From positions 1 to 64,000 of the forward strand of contig NZ_JASCIR010000029.1 in assembly GCF_029968095.1 (NCBI RefSeq): a stretch of DNA of 64,000 bases, given 5' to 3'. Positions 18,803 to 27,991 of the stretch are shown here, one piece after another. Below the pieces are notes generated by a model, which was not told the origin of the DNA, did no database searches, and saw only the letters and a program-made list of their open reading frames with translations. Within the stretch, counting starts at the first letter, position 1, and every line of letters begins with the position of its first letter. The position numbers and the translations under genes are program-made. This DNA comes from Streptomyces solicavernae (GTDB taxonomy: Bacteria; Actinomycetota; Actinomycetes; Streptomycetales; Streptomycetaceae).

Positions 18803-18822
18803 GATGCCCCGCGGGGCATCTC
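18801..18822. terminator. Perfect palindrome after the pucR remnant
   Basis: GAGATGCCCC and GGGGCATCTC flank a central GC and start within the stop codon of the PucR remnant. It is followed by a C/T-rich run, so it may act as a terminator in either direction. Confidence 0.5.
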
Positions 18823-18859
18823 ACTCCTCCTCAGGGCGTCTCCCTGCGAGCCAATACAC

Positions 18860-19500
18860 CTAGGCCGCGCCCAGGAGACCACCCTCGGTCCAGATGTGCC
18901 CGCACCCGGTGCAGTGCGCCACCGGGGTTCGTCCTTCACCGCCGTGGACGTCGATGGCGCCTCCGCATGGGCACGGCCGCTCGATGGTGCGGCGCTGCGA
19001 GGCGATGTCGAGGGCGCGCTCCACTCGGTCTGCGGCGCCGGGCCCGACGGTCTCGATGCGGCGCGCGTGCGCTGGCGTGATGGGCGCGCAGGGGCCGGGC
19101 TGGTGCTCGACGCGGGCGAGGAGCCACAGGGCGGTCCGTACGGCGTCGCGGTGGCCGGTGTGCCGCCATCGCTTCGGGTCCGCCAAGTCGGCTTGGGCCA
19201 GGGTGGCTTGGCGCCGCCGGTCCTTGTGCGCCAGGCGTGCGCGCCTCCCGCTCGCTCGTGTAGGTGGCGCGGCGCGCAGACGGCATGCCCGAAGGGGTGC
19301 GCTGCACGTCGCGTGGTGAGCGCGGCCTCGACGGCACGCATTGTGTCAAGGATCGCGAGCGACACCGAGGCGGGCGCTCGCCGAGCTGAGCGGGTCACGC
19401 TCCAGAGAACGGAGGTGCGCCGCCTTGTGGCGCTCGTACTCAGCCTGTTCGGCGTCGAGTTGGTCTGGGTCGCTTCGGTCGCTGCCGGGCGGGCTCGTCG
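18860..19500 (-). pseudogene. Frameshifted gene with C-terminal zinc ribbon, phage/plasmid-like
   Basis: Three minus-strand frames must be joined: DQLDAEQAEYERHKAAHLRS, then ATYTSEREAR, then LAHKDRRRQATLAQADLADP continuing to a CPCGGAIDVHG...CTGCGHIW end. The last part (about 108 residues, open from a TTG at 19186) has a Cys-x-Cys and Cys-x2-Cys ribbon. The style resembles small helical DNA-associated proteins of streptomycete mobile elements, but this is only an impression. The intact C-terminal frame could still be expressed. Confidence 0.4.
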
Positions 19501-19596
19501 ACGCGGCCCGAAGTCATGACGCGGCAGAACCCTTGACCTTTAGCGACCCAGACCACATGATACGCCGTAGTATTGCTGGTCAGAGGGAGTATTGCA

Positions 19597-20493
19597 GTGG
19601 TTGGGTTGGCTGGACAGGTAGCGATCGTCACCGGGGCGGGCGGGGGCCTGGGGCGGGCGCATGCGCTCGCCCTCGCCGAACGCGGAGTGAAGGTGGTCGT
19701 CAACGACGTCGACGGTGACGGTTCGGGGGCCGCGGCAGTGGTGGCCGAGATCGTCGGTTCCGGCGGCGAGGCGGTTGCCTGCGAGGCCGACATCACCGAT
19801 GTCGCCGCGGTTCAGGAGATGGTCGACGGCGCCGTGGAGCGCTGGGGCCGGGTCGACATCCTCATCAACAACGCTGGAATCCTGCGGGACAAGAGTTTCG
19901 CCAAGATGGATCTGGCGGACTTCCGCAAGGTGGTCGACGTCCACCTCATGGGTTCGGTGAACTGCACCAAGGCGGTCTGGCCGCACATGGTCGCGCAGGG
20001 CTACGGCCGGATTCTGATGACCACGTCGGCGTCCGGGATCTACGGCAACTTCGGGCAGGCGAACTACGGCGCGGCCAAGTCAGCGCTGGTGGGCCTGACC
20101 AACGTGCTCGCCATCGAGGGGGAGCGCAAAGGCATCCGGGTGAACGCCTTGGCGCCTACCGCCGCAACCCGGATGACGGACGGGCTGATCTCGGACGAGG
20201 ACGCCGCCAAGCTCGGGCCGGAGACCATCGCTCCGGGTGCGGTCTTCTTGGTATCCGAGCAGGCGCCGAACGGCGTGGTCCTCGGTGCCGGGGCAGGCGT
20301 CTTCGCGGTGTCGCGAATGCTGGAGGCCAGCCCCGTCTTCCTGCCCGAGGCGGAACGCACCGCGGAGCACATTGCGGCCCGCTGGGACGAGATCTCCGAC
20401 GTCAGTGACCCGCACACGCTGGGGTCCGCCTTCGACCAGACGAACCTGTACGTGGAGTTGGCGGAACGCGCGAGCGCGGAAATCCCGGCCTGA
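19597..20493 (+). CDS. Short-chain dehydrogenase, MFE-2/3-hydroxyacyl-CoA type
   Basis: 298 residues from a GTG 7 nt after GAGGGAG. The cofactor motif TGAGGGLGRAH, the NNAG motif (LINNAGILRD) and the catalytic serine/tyrosine/lysine (MTTSASG, ANYGAAKSAL) are present. The sequence style, with VVVNDVDGDGSG and the long C-terminal tail, matches (3R)-hydroxyacyl-CoA dehydrogenase domains of multifunctional enzyme type 2 and steroid-degradation SDRs. It would oxidise a 3-hydroxyacyl-CoA with NAD. It is the first gene of a tightly spaced operon ending in a thiolase, which fits a beta-oxidation-like step. The substrate is unknown. Confidence 0.87.
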   Translation: MVGLAGQVAIVTGAGGGLGRAHALALAERGVKVVVNDVDGDGSGAAAVVAEIVGSGGEAVACEADITDVAAVQEMVDGAVERWGRVDILINNAGILRDKSFAKMDLADFRKVVDVHLMGSVNCTKAVWPHMVAQGYGRILMTTSASGIYGNFGQANYGAAKSALVGLTNVLAIEGERKGIRVNALAPTAATRMTDGLISDEDAAKLGPETIAPGAVFLVSEQAPNGVVLGAGAGVFAVSRMLEASPVFLPEAERTAEHIAARWDEISDVSDPHTLGSAFDQTNLYVELAERASAEIPA

Positions 20494-20509
20494 TCTCTGG
20501 AGTGTCCTG

Positions 20510-21880
20510 ATGCCGATGACCACCGCCGGGCGCATCCACGCCACGGCGACCCGGAAGGCGATGCTGCGGCTGGTGCCGATCCTGTGCCTCGCCTACTTCA
20601 TGTCCTACGTCGACCGTACGAACATCGCGCTGGCGAAGACTCATCTGCAGGCGGATGTCGGGGTCAGCGTCGCTGCCTTCGGTCTCGGCGCCGGGCTGTT
20701 CTTCGTCACGTATGCCTTCCTTGAGGTGCCCAGCAACCTGATCATGTACCGGGTGGGGCCGCGGCGCTGGATCGCCCGGATCGCGATCACGTGGGGCATG
20801 GTCACCGCGCTGATGATGTTCATCAGCAACGAGGTGACCTTCTACATCGGGCGGATCGCGCTCGGCGCAGCCGAGGCCGGCCTGTATCCGGCGATGATGT
20901 TCATGGTGACGCAGTGGTTCGCCCAGAAGGACCGGGCGACAGCGATCGGCTACATCTACCTCGCAGCCACGTTGGGGATCTTCCTCGGGAGTCCGCTCGG
21001 TGGCGGCCTGATGGAGCTCGACTCCCTGGGCGGTCTGCAGGGTTGGCAGTGGATGTTCCTGATCGAGGGGCTGGTCACCATGGTCGTGGGGCTCGTCGTT
21101 CTCGTGGTTCTGCCCGAGCAGCCCGCGGACGCGAAGTGGCTCACGGCGCAGGAGGCGGCCGCCCTGACCGAGCGGGCGGGCGCCGGTGCGGACGCGGACG
21201 GTGGGCATTCTCTCCGCGGCAACATGGGGAAGGCATTCGGCCGGCCGTTCCTTCTGCTCATCGGGCTGATCTACTTCTTCAACCAGATCACCATCAACGG
21301 CGTCACCTTTAACGTGCCGTCGATCATCGAGTCGCTCGGCATCAGCGGTTCCTTCCTCATCGGTCTACTCAGCGGTGTGACCGGCATCGGCGGAACCATC
21401 GGCGTGCTGCTCATGCCGGCGCTCTTCCGTCGCCGGCCCCGCGAGGCGTTCACCATCGGCGCCCTGGCCGTGGGCTGCGGAGTGGGGGCAGCGGTCTTCC
21501 TCGCGGTCCCCTCGCCCGTGATCCGCATCCTGCTGATAGGCGTGCTTGCGGTGCTGATGATCGGCACGTTGCCGATCTTCTGGGCGGTGGCCATGGCCCG
21601 GATGTCCGGAGTGGTGGCCGCCGCGGGCCTGGCGTTCATCAACACCCTTGGCCTGACCGGCGGTTTCGTCGGCCCGTATCTGTTCGGAATCGCTGAGTCC
21701 GAGTCCAAGGATCCGGCCTCAGGCTTCTACATCGTGATCGTCGTGTCCCTCATCGGTGGCGTTCTCGCAGTGGCCCTGCACCGGGCGCTGCGCCACGAGG
21801 ACGACAAGACCGCGGCAGCCGAGAGCGTCGTCGGTCGCCAGGAGCCCGTTGCCGGGCGTGAGCCGGAGGTCCGGCTGTGA
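20510..21880 (+). CDS. MFS transporter of the anion:cation symporter (ACS) type
   Basis: 456 residues with about twelve hydrophobic segments. The start MPMTTAGRIHATATRKAMLR is set by a GGAG 7 nt upstream, and the first membrane segment carries YVDRTNIALAK, the usual ACS-family signature. The family imports organic anions such as phthalate, hydroxyphenylacetate or tartrate together with protons. It starts 16 nt after the SDR stop, and its stop overlaps the start of the acyl-CoA ligase (GTGA). It probably brings in the acid that the ligase activates. Confidence 0.9.
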   Translation: MPMTTAGRIHATATRKAMLRLVPILCLAYFMSYVDRTNIALAKTHLQADVGVSVAAFGLGAGLFFVTYAFLEVPSNLIMYRVGPRRWIARIAITWGMVTALMMFISNEVTFYIGRIALGAAEAGLYPAMMFMVTQWFAQKDRATAIGYIYLAATLGIFLGSPLGGGLMELDSLGGLQGWQWMFLIEGLVTMVVGLVVLVVLPEQPADAKWLTAQEAAALTERAGAGADADGGHSLRGNMGKAFGRPFLLLIGLIYFFNQITINGVTFNVPSIIESLGISGSFLIGLLSGVTGIGGTIGVLLMPALFRRRPREAFTIGALAVGCGVGAAVFLAVPSPVIRILLIGVLAVLMIGTLPIFWAVAMARMSGVVAAAGLAFINTLGLTGGFVGPYLFGIAESESKDPASGFYIVIVVSLIGGVLAVALHRALRHEDDKTAAAESVVGRQEPVAGREPEVRL

Positions 21881-23358
21881 CTTTCCGCCCCGAGGACGGT
21901 TTCCCGCTGTCCGAGATTCCGAAGACGTATGCCGCCGACATGGGCGACACCGTCGTAGTACGCGCCGATGCAGACACCCTGACGTGGGAACAGCTGTATC
22001 GACGCAGTAACAGCATGGCGCGGGGGCTGATCGCCGCAGGAGCGGCGCCCGGCCGGATCGTGACCCTGCTGCTGCCCAACTCCACCGATCTGATCGTCTC
22101 CGTGTTCGCCTGCTACAAGGCCGGGGCCACTCCGCAGGTCCTCTCGCCCCGCACGACTCCGGCCGAACGCGATGCCATCCTCAAGATCGGGGCGCCGGCC
22201 GTCGTGGTCGTCGAACCGGACGGTCCAGTGGATGATCCGGCCGGTGCGGTCACCGTCCTGGATCTGAGCGACGGACAGCCCGACGCCGACATGGAGCCAC
22301 GACTCGCGACGTCATGGAAGGCGCCCACCTCTGGCGGCTCCACGGGGAGGCCCAAGATCATCATCTCCGGGCGCCCGGCAGTGACCTCTGGCTTCGACCC
22401 GGACGTGTGGGGCATCGAGCCCGGTGACCACTCGCTGATCACCGCACCGCTGCACCATAACGCGCCGTTCGGGACCGCAATGTCGACGATCTTCCTCGGC
22501 GGATCGGTGACCCTGCTGACCAGATTCGACGCCGAACGCACCCTGGCCACCATCGATGAATACGAGGTGACCTGGGTGTATCTGGTACCCACCATGATGC
22601 GCCGGATCATGGCCCTTCCGGACGAGGTACGGCGCAGGTATTCGCTCCACTCCCTGCGCTCGGCCTGGCATTGCGCCGAACCCTGCCCCGCATGGCTGAA
22701 GCGGAAATGGATCGAATGGCTGGGGCCGGAGCGGCTCTGGGAGCTGTACGCCGGAACCGAAGCCGAGGCCGGCTGCACCATCCGCGGCGACGAGTGGCTT
22801 GCGCATGTCGGTTCGGTGGGTCAGGTCACCTGGGGTGAGATGAAGCTGCTCGATCCCGACGGCAACGAGATCACCTCCCCGGAGACCTCCGGTGAAGTCT
22901 TCATGCGGGTCTCCCCGGGGACCGACGCCACGTACTACTACATCGGCGCCGAGCCGCACACGCGCGACGGTTGGTCCTCGCTCGGCGACATGGGACGGTT
23001 CGACGCCGACGGCTACCTCTATCTGCATGATCGTCGTTCCGACATGATCACCGTGGGTGGTGTGAACGTGTACCCGGCCGAGGTCGAGGCCGCCCTGATC
23101 GAGCACGAGCAGGTGCTGACCGCTGTGCTGATCGGTCTGCCCGACGCCGATACCGGCAACCGCCTGCACGCGATCGTGCAAACACCGGAATCAGGGGGTG
23201 CCACCGAGGCAGAGCTGCGCGGCTTCCTCGCCGACCGGCTCTCCCGGTACAAGCAGCCCGCGACCATCGAACTGGTCCATCAGTCCCTGCGCGACGATGC
23301 CGGCAAGGTCCGGCGATCGGCACTGCGCGCCGAACGCATCACGAAGGTCTCGCCATGA
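21877..23358 (+). CDS. Acyl-CoA ligase, bile-acid/steroid-acid-like
   Basis: 493 residues of the ANL superfamily with the phosphate loop PTSGGSTGRPKIII, the LYAGTEAEAG motif, the DGWSSLGDMG hinge and the typical GGVNVYPAEVEAALI C-terminal region. The combination SGGSTGRPK and TEAEAG resembles ligases that charge bulky cyclic acids such as bile acids or steroid side-chain acids. The C-terminal lysine lies in DDAGKVRRSAL. The GTG start overlaps the MFS stop, and its own stop overlaps the next SDR start (ATGA), so translation is coupled. Substrate preference is inferred from family resemblance only. Confidence 0.87.
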   Translation: MTFRPEDGFPLSEIPKTYAADMGDTVVVRADADTLTWEQLYRRSNSMARGLIAAGAAPGRIVTLLLPNSTDLIVSVFACYKAGATPQVLSPRTTPAERDAILKIGAPAVVVVEPDGPVDDPAGAVTVLDLSDGQPDADMEPRLATSWKAPTSGGSTGRPKIIISGRPAVTSGFDPDVWGIEPGDHSLITAPLHHNAPFGTAMSTIFLGGSVTLLTRFDAERTLATIDEYEVTWVYLVPTMMRRIMALPDEVRRRYSLHSLRSAWHCAEPCPAWLKRKWIEWLGPERLWELYAGTEAEAGCTIRGDEWLAHVGSVGQVTWGEMKLLDPDGNEITSPETSGEVFMRVSPGTDATYYYIGAEPHTRDGWSSLGDMGRFDADGYLYLHDRRSDMITVGGVNVYPAEVEAALIEHEQVLTAVLIGLPDADTGNRLHAIVQTPESGGATEAELRGFLADRLSRYKQPATIELVHQSLRDDAGKVRRSALRAERITKVSP

Positions 23359-24158
23359 GCACACCCGATCTGTTCAACGTCTCCGGCAAGAAGGTCCTGA
23401 TCACCGGCGGCGCCCGCGGCATCGGCCGGATGATCGCGGAGGGCCTGTTGCGCGCCGGCGCCGTCGTCCACATATCCACCCGGAAGCCGGAGGCGGCGGA
23501 CGAAGCCGCCCACGCGCTGTCCGAATTTGGAGAAGTCCACGCGTACGCCGCCGACATCGCCACCGAACAGGGCTGCCGCGACCTGATCGATGCCGTGGCC
23601 GCGGACACCGACCACCTCGACGCACTGGTGAACAACGCGGGCGCCACCTGGGGAGCGCCCTTCGATGAATTCCCCGACGCAGCCTGGGACAAGGTCCTCG
23701 GAGTCAACGTCAAGACACCGTTCGTCCTCGCCAAGCTGGCCCGCCCCATGCTGGAAGCCGCGGCGGCCGGCGGGGCACCGGCGCGGATCATCAACATCGG
23801 GTCGATCGACGGACTGGCGGTCCCGAACTACGAGAATTACTCGTACTCGGCAGCCAAGGCCGCGATCCACCACCTGACCCGGCACATGGCGGCGAACCTG
23901 GCGCCGTCGATCCTGGTCAACGCGATCGCGCCCGGGCCGTTCCCGACCAAGATGATGAAGTGGGCGCTCAAGGAGCGGGGCGACGCGATCGCCGCCGCCA
24001 ACCCGCTGCGCCGGATCGGGCATCCGGACGACCTCACCGGCGTCGTCACCTTCCTCCTCTCCCGGGCCGGTTCGTACATCACCGGCACCGTCATCCCGGT
24101 CGACGGCGGACTCACCACGACCATGTCCGTCGCCCTCGACCCGACCCAGGAAGCCTGA
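23355..24158 (+). CDS. Short-chain dehydrogenase/reductase
   Basis: 267 residues with a classical SDR layout: TGGARGIGRMI cofactor loop, NNAGATWG, the catalytic serine in NIGSIDG, the tyrosine/lysine pair in YSYSAAKAAIH and the PGPFPTKM loop after the active site. It starts within the stop codon of the acyl-CoA ligase gene. The text resembles RhlG-like 3-oxoacyl reductases. It probably oxidises or reduces a keto/hydroxy group on the CoA-activated substrate, next to the SDR that opens the operon; which enzyme performs the beta-oxidation step cannot be decided here. Confidence 0.88.
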   Translation: MSTPDLFNVSGKKVLITGGARGIGRMIAEGLLRAGAVVHISTRKPEAADEAAHALSEFGEVHAYAADIATEQGCRDLIDAVAADTDHLDALVNNAGATWGAPFDEFPDAAWDKVLGVNVKTPFVLAKLARPMLEAAAAGGAPARIINIGSIDGLAVPNYENYSYSAAKAAIHHLTRHMAANLAPSILVNAIAPGPFPTKMMKWALKERGDAIAAANPLRRIGHPDDLTGVVTFLLSRAGSYITGTVIPVDGGLTTTMSVALDPTQEA

Positions 24159-24161
24159 ATC

Positions 24162-25352
24162 ATGCGTGAAGCAGTAGTGGTGTCCACCGCTCGAACCCCG
24201 ATCGGCCGGGCATACCGCGGGGTGTTCAACGACACCCAGGGACAGACCCTGGCGGCACACGCCATCGCCGCCGCAGTGGAGCGGGCAGGCGTGGAACCCG
24301 GTGAAGTGGAAGACGTAGTTCTCGGCTGCGCGATGCAGGAGGGCTCCACCGGCTACAACGTGGCTCGGCAGGCCGCGCTGCGCGCGGGACTTCCGGTCAC
24401 GGTGCCCGGCATGAGCGTCGACCGCCAGTGCGCATCCGGCCTCATGGCCATCGCCACCGCGGCCAAGGAGATCGTCACGGACGGCCTGCAGATCACGGTC
24501 GGCGGCGGAGTCGAGTCCATCAGCCTGGTGCAGAACGACCACCGCAATTCCTTCCGTGCACAGGATCCGTGGCTCATGGAGCACGGCCATGACGTGTACG
24601 TCTCCATGCTGGAGACCGCAGAGAACGTGGCCGAGCGCTACCGCATCTCCCGCGAGGCGCAGGACGCGTACGCCCTGGAATCACAGCGCCGCACCGTGGC
24701 TGCCCAGAAGGCCGGGCTGTTCGCCGACGAGATCGTGCCCTTCTCCGGCACCAAGCTGGTCACCGGTGCCGACGGCCAACCAGCCGTCGAGGACTTCCGG
24801 CTTGAGCTGGATGAGGGCAACCGCCCATCGACTACGACCGAGGGCCTTGCCTCGCTCCGGGCCGTGCTGCCGGACCGTCCCGGTCATGCGGCCACGGTCT
24901 CGGCCGGCAACGCCTCGCAACTGTCCGACGGCGGCGCCGCGGTCGTACTCATGGAAGCCGGCGAAGCGACCAGGCGCGGCGTTGCACCCCTCGGCACCTA
25001 CCGGGGCATCGCGGTCGCCGGATGTGAACCGGACGAGATGGGCGTCGGTCCGGTGTTCGCGATTCCGAAACTCCTCAGGCAGCACGGGCTCGGAGTCGAC
25101 GACATCGACCTGTGGGAACTGAACGAAGCCTTCGCCTCGCAGGCCCTGTACTGCCGCGACCGGCTGGGCATCGACCCGGAGAAGTACAACGTCAACGGCG
25201 GCGCGATCGCCATCGGCCATCCCTACGGAATGAGCGGCGCCCGGATGGTCGGGCACGCGCTCCGCGAAGGGCGACGCCGGTCAGCCCGGTACGTCGTGAT
25301 CACGATGTGCATCGGCGGTGGCATGGGCGCGGCCGGACTCTTCGAGCTCTAG
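24162..25352 (+). CDS. Thiolase (acetyl-CoA acyltransferase)
   Basis: 396 residues, the usual length for a degradative thiolase. The acyl-accepting cysteine is C90 in DRQCASGL. The other signature blocks are NEAFASQ, GGAIAIGHPYGMSGARM and the second catalytic cysteine in CIGGGMGAA. It cleaves a 3-oxoacyl-CoA with CoA to release acetyl- or propionyl-CoA. It follows the SDR by 3 nt and completes the activation-oxidation-cleavage set of this operon. No acyl-CoA dehydrogenase or enoyl-CoA hydratase is nearby, so either those steps are encoded elsewhere or the substrate already carries a beta-hydroxy or keto group. Confidence 0.93.
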   Translation: MREAVVVSTARTPIGRAYRGVFNDTQGQTLAAHAIAAAVERAGVEPGEVEDVVLGCAMQEGSTGYNVARQAALRAGLPVTVPGMSVDRQCASGLMAIATAAKEIVTDGLQITVGGGVESISLVQNDHRNSFRAQDPWLMEHGHDVYVSMLETAENVAERYRISREAQDAYALESQRRTVAAQKAGLFADEIVPFSGTKLVTGADGQPAVEDFRLELDEGNRPSTTTEGLASLRAVLPDRPGHAATVSAGNASQLSDGGAAVVLMEAGEATRRGVAPLGTYRGIAVAGCEPDEMGVGPVFAIPKLLRQHGLGVDDIDLWELNEAFASQALYCRDRLGIDPEKYNVNGGAIAIGHPYGMSGARMVGHALREGRRRSARYVVITMCIGGGMGAAGLFEL

Positions 25353-25457
25353 ACCCGTAGAGCACTACGCATGGCCGCGCCACCGGCCAGCGCAGAATCG
25401 GGCACGGCTATGCTGCGTCGAAGCGCCGGCCACGGCATCGTTCCTGGAGAAAGACGT

Positions 25458-26093
25458 ATGAAAACTGAACAATTCGGGGTCGATGCAGGAGCGCACGACG
25501 CAGCCCGCACCATCATCCTCGACGCCGCCGCGGACGTCTTCCAACGCCAGGGCTTCACACGCACCACCGTCGACGACATCGCCGATGCAATCGACGCCAC
25601 CAAGGGACGGGTCTACTACTACTTCCGGTCCAAGTTCGACATCTTCCTGGCCGTGTACGAACACGGCATGCGGAAAGTCCGCGAAGCCGTTGAACCATTG
25701 GCGGAGAGCCCCGGCACCGGCCGCGACCGCCTCAGGGCCATGGCCGTCGCGCACATCGAGAACCTGATGGTCTACCCGGGCTACCACAACACGATCCACC
25801 AGGGCGTGCACGGCCAGGCCACAACCGCACTCAAGCCCCGGCAACTCGAAAGGCTCGCAGAGCTCAACCGCACGCGCGAGGACTACGAGTTGATGTTCCG
25901 GCACGTGGTGACTGAGGGCATGGCAGACGGAACCCTGCGCGCCGAGGACCCGAAGCTGGCTGCACGGGTACTGCTGAGCTGCCTCAACGCCACCGACATG
26001 TGGTTCCAGCCGCGACCGGGCCAGACCACCGCCGAACTCCACGACCTGGCGGTACGGATTGCCGACCTCGTGATCGGCGGCCTCGACCAGTAG
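25458..26093 (+). CDS. TetR-family transcriptional regulator
   Basis: 211 residues from the ATG preceded by GGAGA. The DNA-binding region is clear: FTRTTVDDIADAIDATKGRV followed by YYYFRSKFDIF. The C-terminal domain is of the type found in regulators of CoA-ester catabolism, similar in layout to KstR-like proteins. It lies about 100 bp after the thiolase and in the same direction, so it probably controls the SDR-MFS-ligase-SDR-thiolase operon. A palindromic ATAC...GTAT motif near 19560-19573, just before the first gene, is a possible but weak target. Confidence 0.88.
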   Translation: MKTEQFGVDAGAHDAARTIILDAAADVFQRQGFTRTTVDDIADAIDATKGRVYYYFRSKFDIFLAVYEHGMRKVREAVEPLAESPGTGRDRLRAMAVAHIENLMVYPGYHNTIHQGVHGQATTALKPRQLERLAELNRTREDYELMFRHVVTEGMADGTLRAEDPKLAARVLLSCLNATDMWFQPRPGQTTAELHDLAVRIADLVIGGLDQ

Positions 26094-26596
26094 GAGCCGC
26101 CAGAGTGCCATTGCAGCAGGTAGCCGCCCACGCGGGATGACACGACAGGCCACCACTCCCACCAGGACCCCGGCCCTATGCCTGACCAGCAGAAAACGCC
26201 GCCCTCAGGTTCGGAACGGCAACCGTCGAGTTCCAACGGGCCTGGGTGGAGGAAGAGCAAGCAGCACGAGACCACCGAGGCTCGCCGGTGCGGTGCGCGC
26301 AGAGCGTAGACAGGGCAGGCGTGGCGCATGTGGAACTCGCACGAGAGGCGCTGCTCACCTGAACGACGTCTGGAACCGTTTCGATCAACGAAGCCGCAGC
26401 GCCCACCCTCTGGGCGGGCGCTGCATCTTTCCCTGATTTGTCCAGCCGGGCGGCGGTGAGACGCTCCGTCGATCCGAAGTGGCTGTGTACATGGGGACAG
26501 CGCACAGGCGTAGGGCCAAGTGGTGTCAGACGAGTGCCGCCGCCGCCCTTTCAACACCGTACGGTGCGTGGCCGGATGTCTGGCCGTACCCCTAAT
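26094..26596. other. Convergent intergenic region
   Basis: About 500 bp between the convergent tetR and pntB genes. Apart from the hairpin at 26396-26430, no gene, RNA or repeat was recognised; reading frames here lack protein-like composition. Confidence 0.6.
26396..26430. terminator. Hairpin between convergent genes
   Basis: GCAGCGCCC and GGGCGCTGC form 9-bp perfect arms around an 11-nt loop, followed by ATCTTT. It lies between the 3' ends of the TetR gene and pntB and could terminate transcription from either side. Confidence 0.6.
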
Positions 26597-27991
26597 TCAC
26601 AGGACCTTGAGTTCCTCGGTGATCTCGGCCACGGAGGACTTCGCGTCACCAAAGAGCATCGATGTCTTTCGGTCGTAGTACAACTCGTTCTCAATGCCGG
26701 CGAATCCGGGGTTCATCGAGCGTTTGAGTACGATGACGGACTGTGCGTGGTCCACGTCGAGGATCGGCATCCCGTAGATGGGCGAGCTGGGATTTGAGCG
26801 GGCGGCGGGGTTGGTGACGTCGTTGGCACCGATCACGAGGACCACATCGGTCCGGCCGAACTCTCCGTTGATCTCATCCATCTCCTTGAGCTGTTTGTAC
26901 GGCACGTCGGCTTCGGCAAGCAGCACGTTCATGTGCCCCGGCATCCGCCCGGCAACCGGGTGGATGGCGTGCTTCACCTCCACACCGCGCTGCTCAAGAA
27001 GGCCGGCCATCTCGCGCACGGCGTGCTGAGCCTGTGCCACGGCCATGCCGTAGCCGGGAACGACGACCACCTGGCTCGCGTAGGCCATCTGAATCGCCGC
27101 GTCGGCGGCACTGGTCTGCCGGACCGTCTGATCCGCCGGCCCGTCACCCGGGCCCGCTGCGGCACCCGTTCCACCGAACCCTCCAGCGATGATGGCAGGA
27201 ATCGACCGGTTCATCGCCTTGGCCATCAGGTTGGTCAGGATGGTGCCGGACGCACCGACGATCATGCCCGCCACGATCATCACCGTGTTGTCCAGCGCCA
27301 GGCCGGTGGCCGCGGCGGACAGCCCCGTCAGCGCGTTCAGCAGCGAGATCACCACCGGCATGTCAGCACCACCGATCGGTAGCACCACCATCACACCGAG
27401 CACCGCCGACGCGGCCAGGAGCCCGACGATGAGAAGCTCGGATCCCTGGTTCATTCCGGAACCTATGGCTACTGCACATCCGACCGAGAGGACGAGCAGG
27501 ACCAGGTTGAGCAGCTGTTGGCCCCGGCCGAGGCTGATCGGCCTGCCGGGCAGGATCTCCTGCAGCTTGCCGAAGGCGATCAGCGATCCCCAGAACGACA
27601 CCGAGCCGACGATTGCGGCGAACAGCGAGGTGACGGTGACATACTCGGCCACTGTCGCGTAGCCGTGGCTGTGCCGGAACTCCACCCATGAAATCAGGGC
27701 GACGGCCCCGCCGCCGACTCCGTTGAACAGGGCCACCATCTGCGGCATGGCGGTCATCTTCACGCGTCGCGCCGCGGGCACCCCGACCACCGTCCCGATC
27801 ACCAGGCCGAGCACGATCAGCCACCAGTTCCGCATCCCCGGGGTCAACAGGGTGGCCACGACGGCGATCACCATGCCGATGCCTGCCGTGAGATTGCCGC
27901 GTACTGCCGTACGCGGCCCGGTCAGACCCGCGAGCCCGTGGATGAACAAGGAAAACGCGATGATGTAGAGAATCGTGATCAGCTCACTCAT
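26597..27991 (-). CDS. pntB: NAD(P) transhydrogenase subunit beta
   Basis: 464 residues. The first part has many hydrophobic segments forming the proton channel. The C-terminal domain binds NADP(H): VVVPGYGMAVAQAQHAV, GRMPGHMNVLLAEADVPY, VLVIGANDVTNPAA and the conserved KRSMNPGFAGIENELY are all present. Together with PntAA and PntAB it moves hydride between NADH and NADP using the proton gradient. The ATG start lies inside the end of pntAB (8-nt overlap); a TTG two codons earlier is an alternative. It is the last gene of the sucC-sucD-DUF6457-pnt operon, whose promoter region carries the GntR motif. Confidence 0.95.
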   Translation of the reverse strand: MSELITILYIIAFSLFIHGLAGLTGPRTAVRGNLTAGIGMVIAVVATLLTPGMRNWWLIVLGLVIGTVVGVPAARRVKMTAMPQMVALFNGVGGGAVALISWVEFRHSHGYATVAEYVTVTSLFAAIVGSVSFWGSLIAFGKLQEILPGRPISLGRGQQLLNLVLLVLSVGCAVAIGSGMNQGSELLIVGLLAASAVLGVMVVLPIGGADMPVVISLLNALTGLSAAATGLALDNTVMIVAGMIVGASGTILTNLMAKAMNRSIPAIIAGGFGGTGAAAGPGDGPADQTVRQTSAADAAIQMAYASQVVVVPGYGMAVAQAQHAVREMAGLLEQRGVEVKHAIHPVAGRMPGHMNVLLAEADVPYKQLKEMDEINGEFGRTDVVLVIGANDVTNPAARSNPSSPIYGMPILDVDHAQSVIVLKRSMNPGFAGIENELYYDRKTSMLFGDAKSSVAEITEELKVL

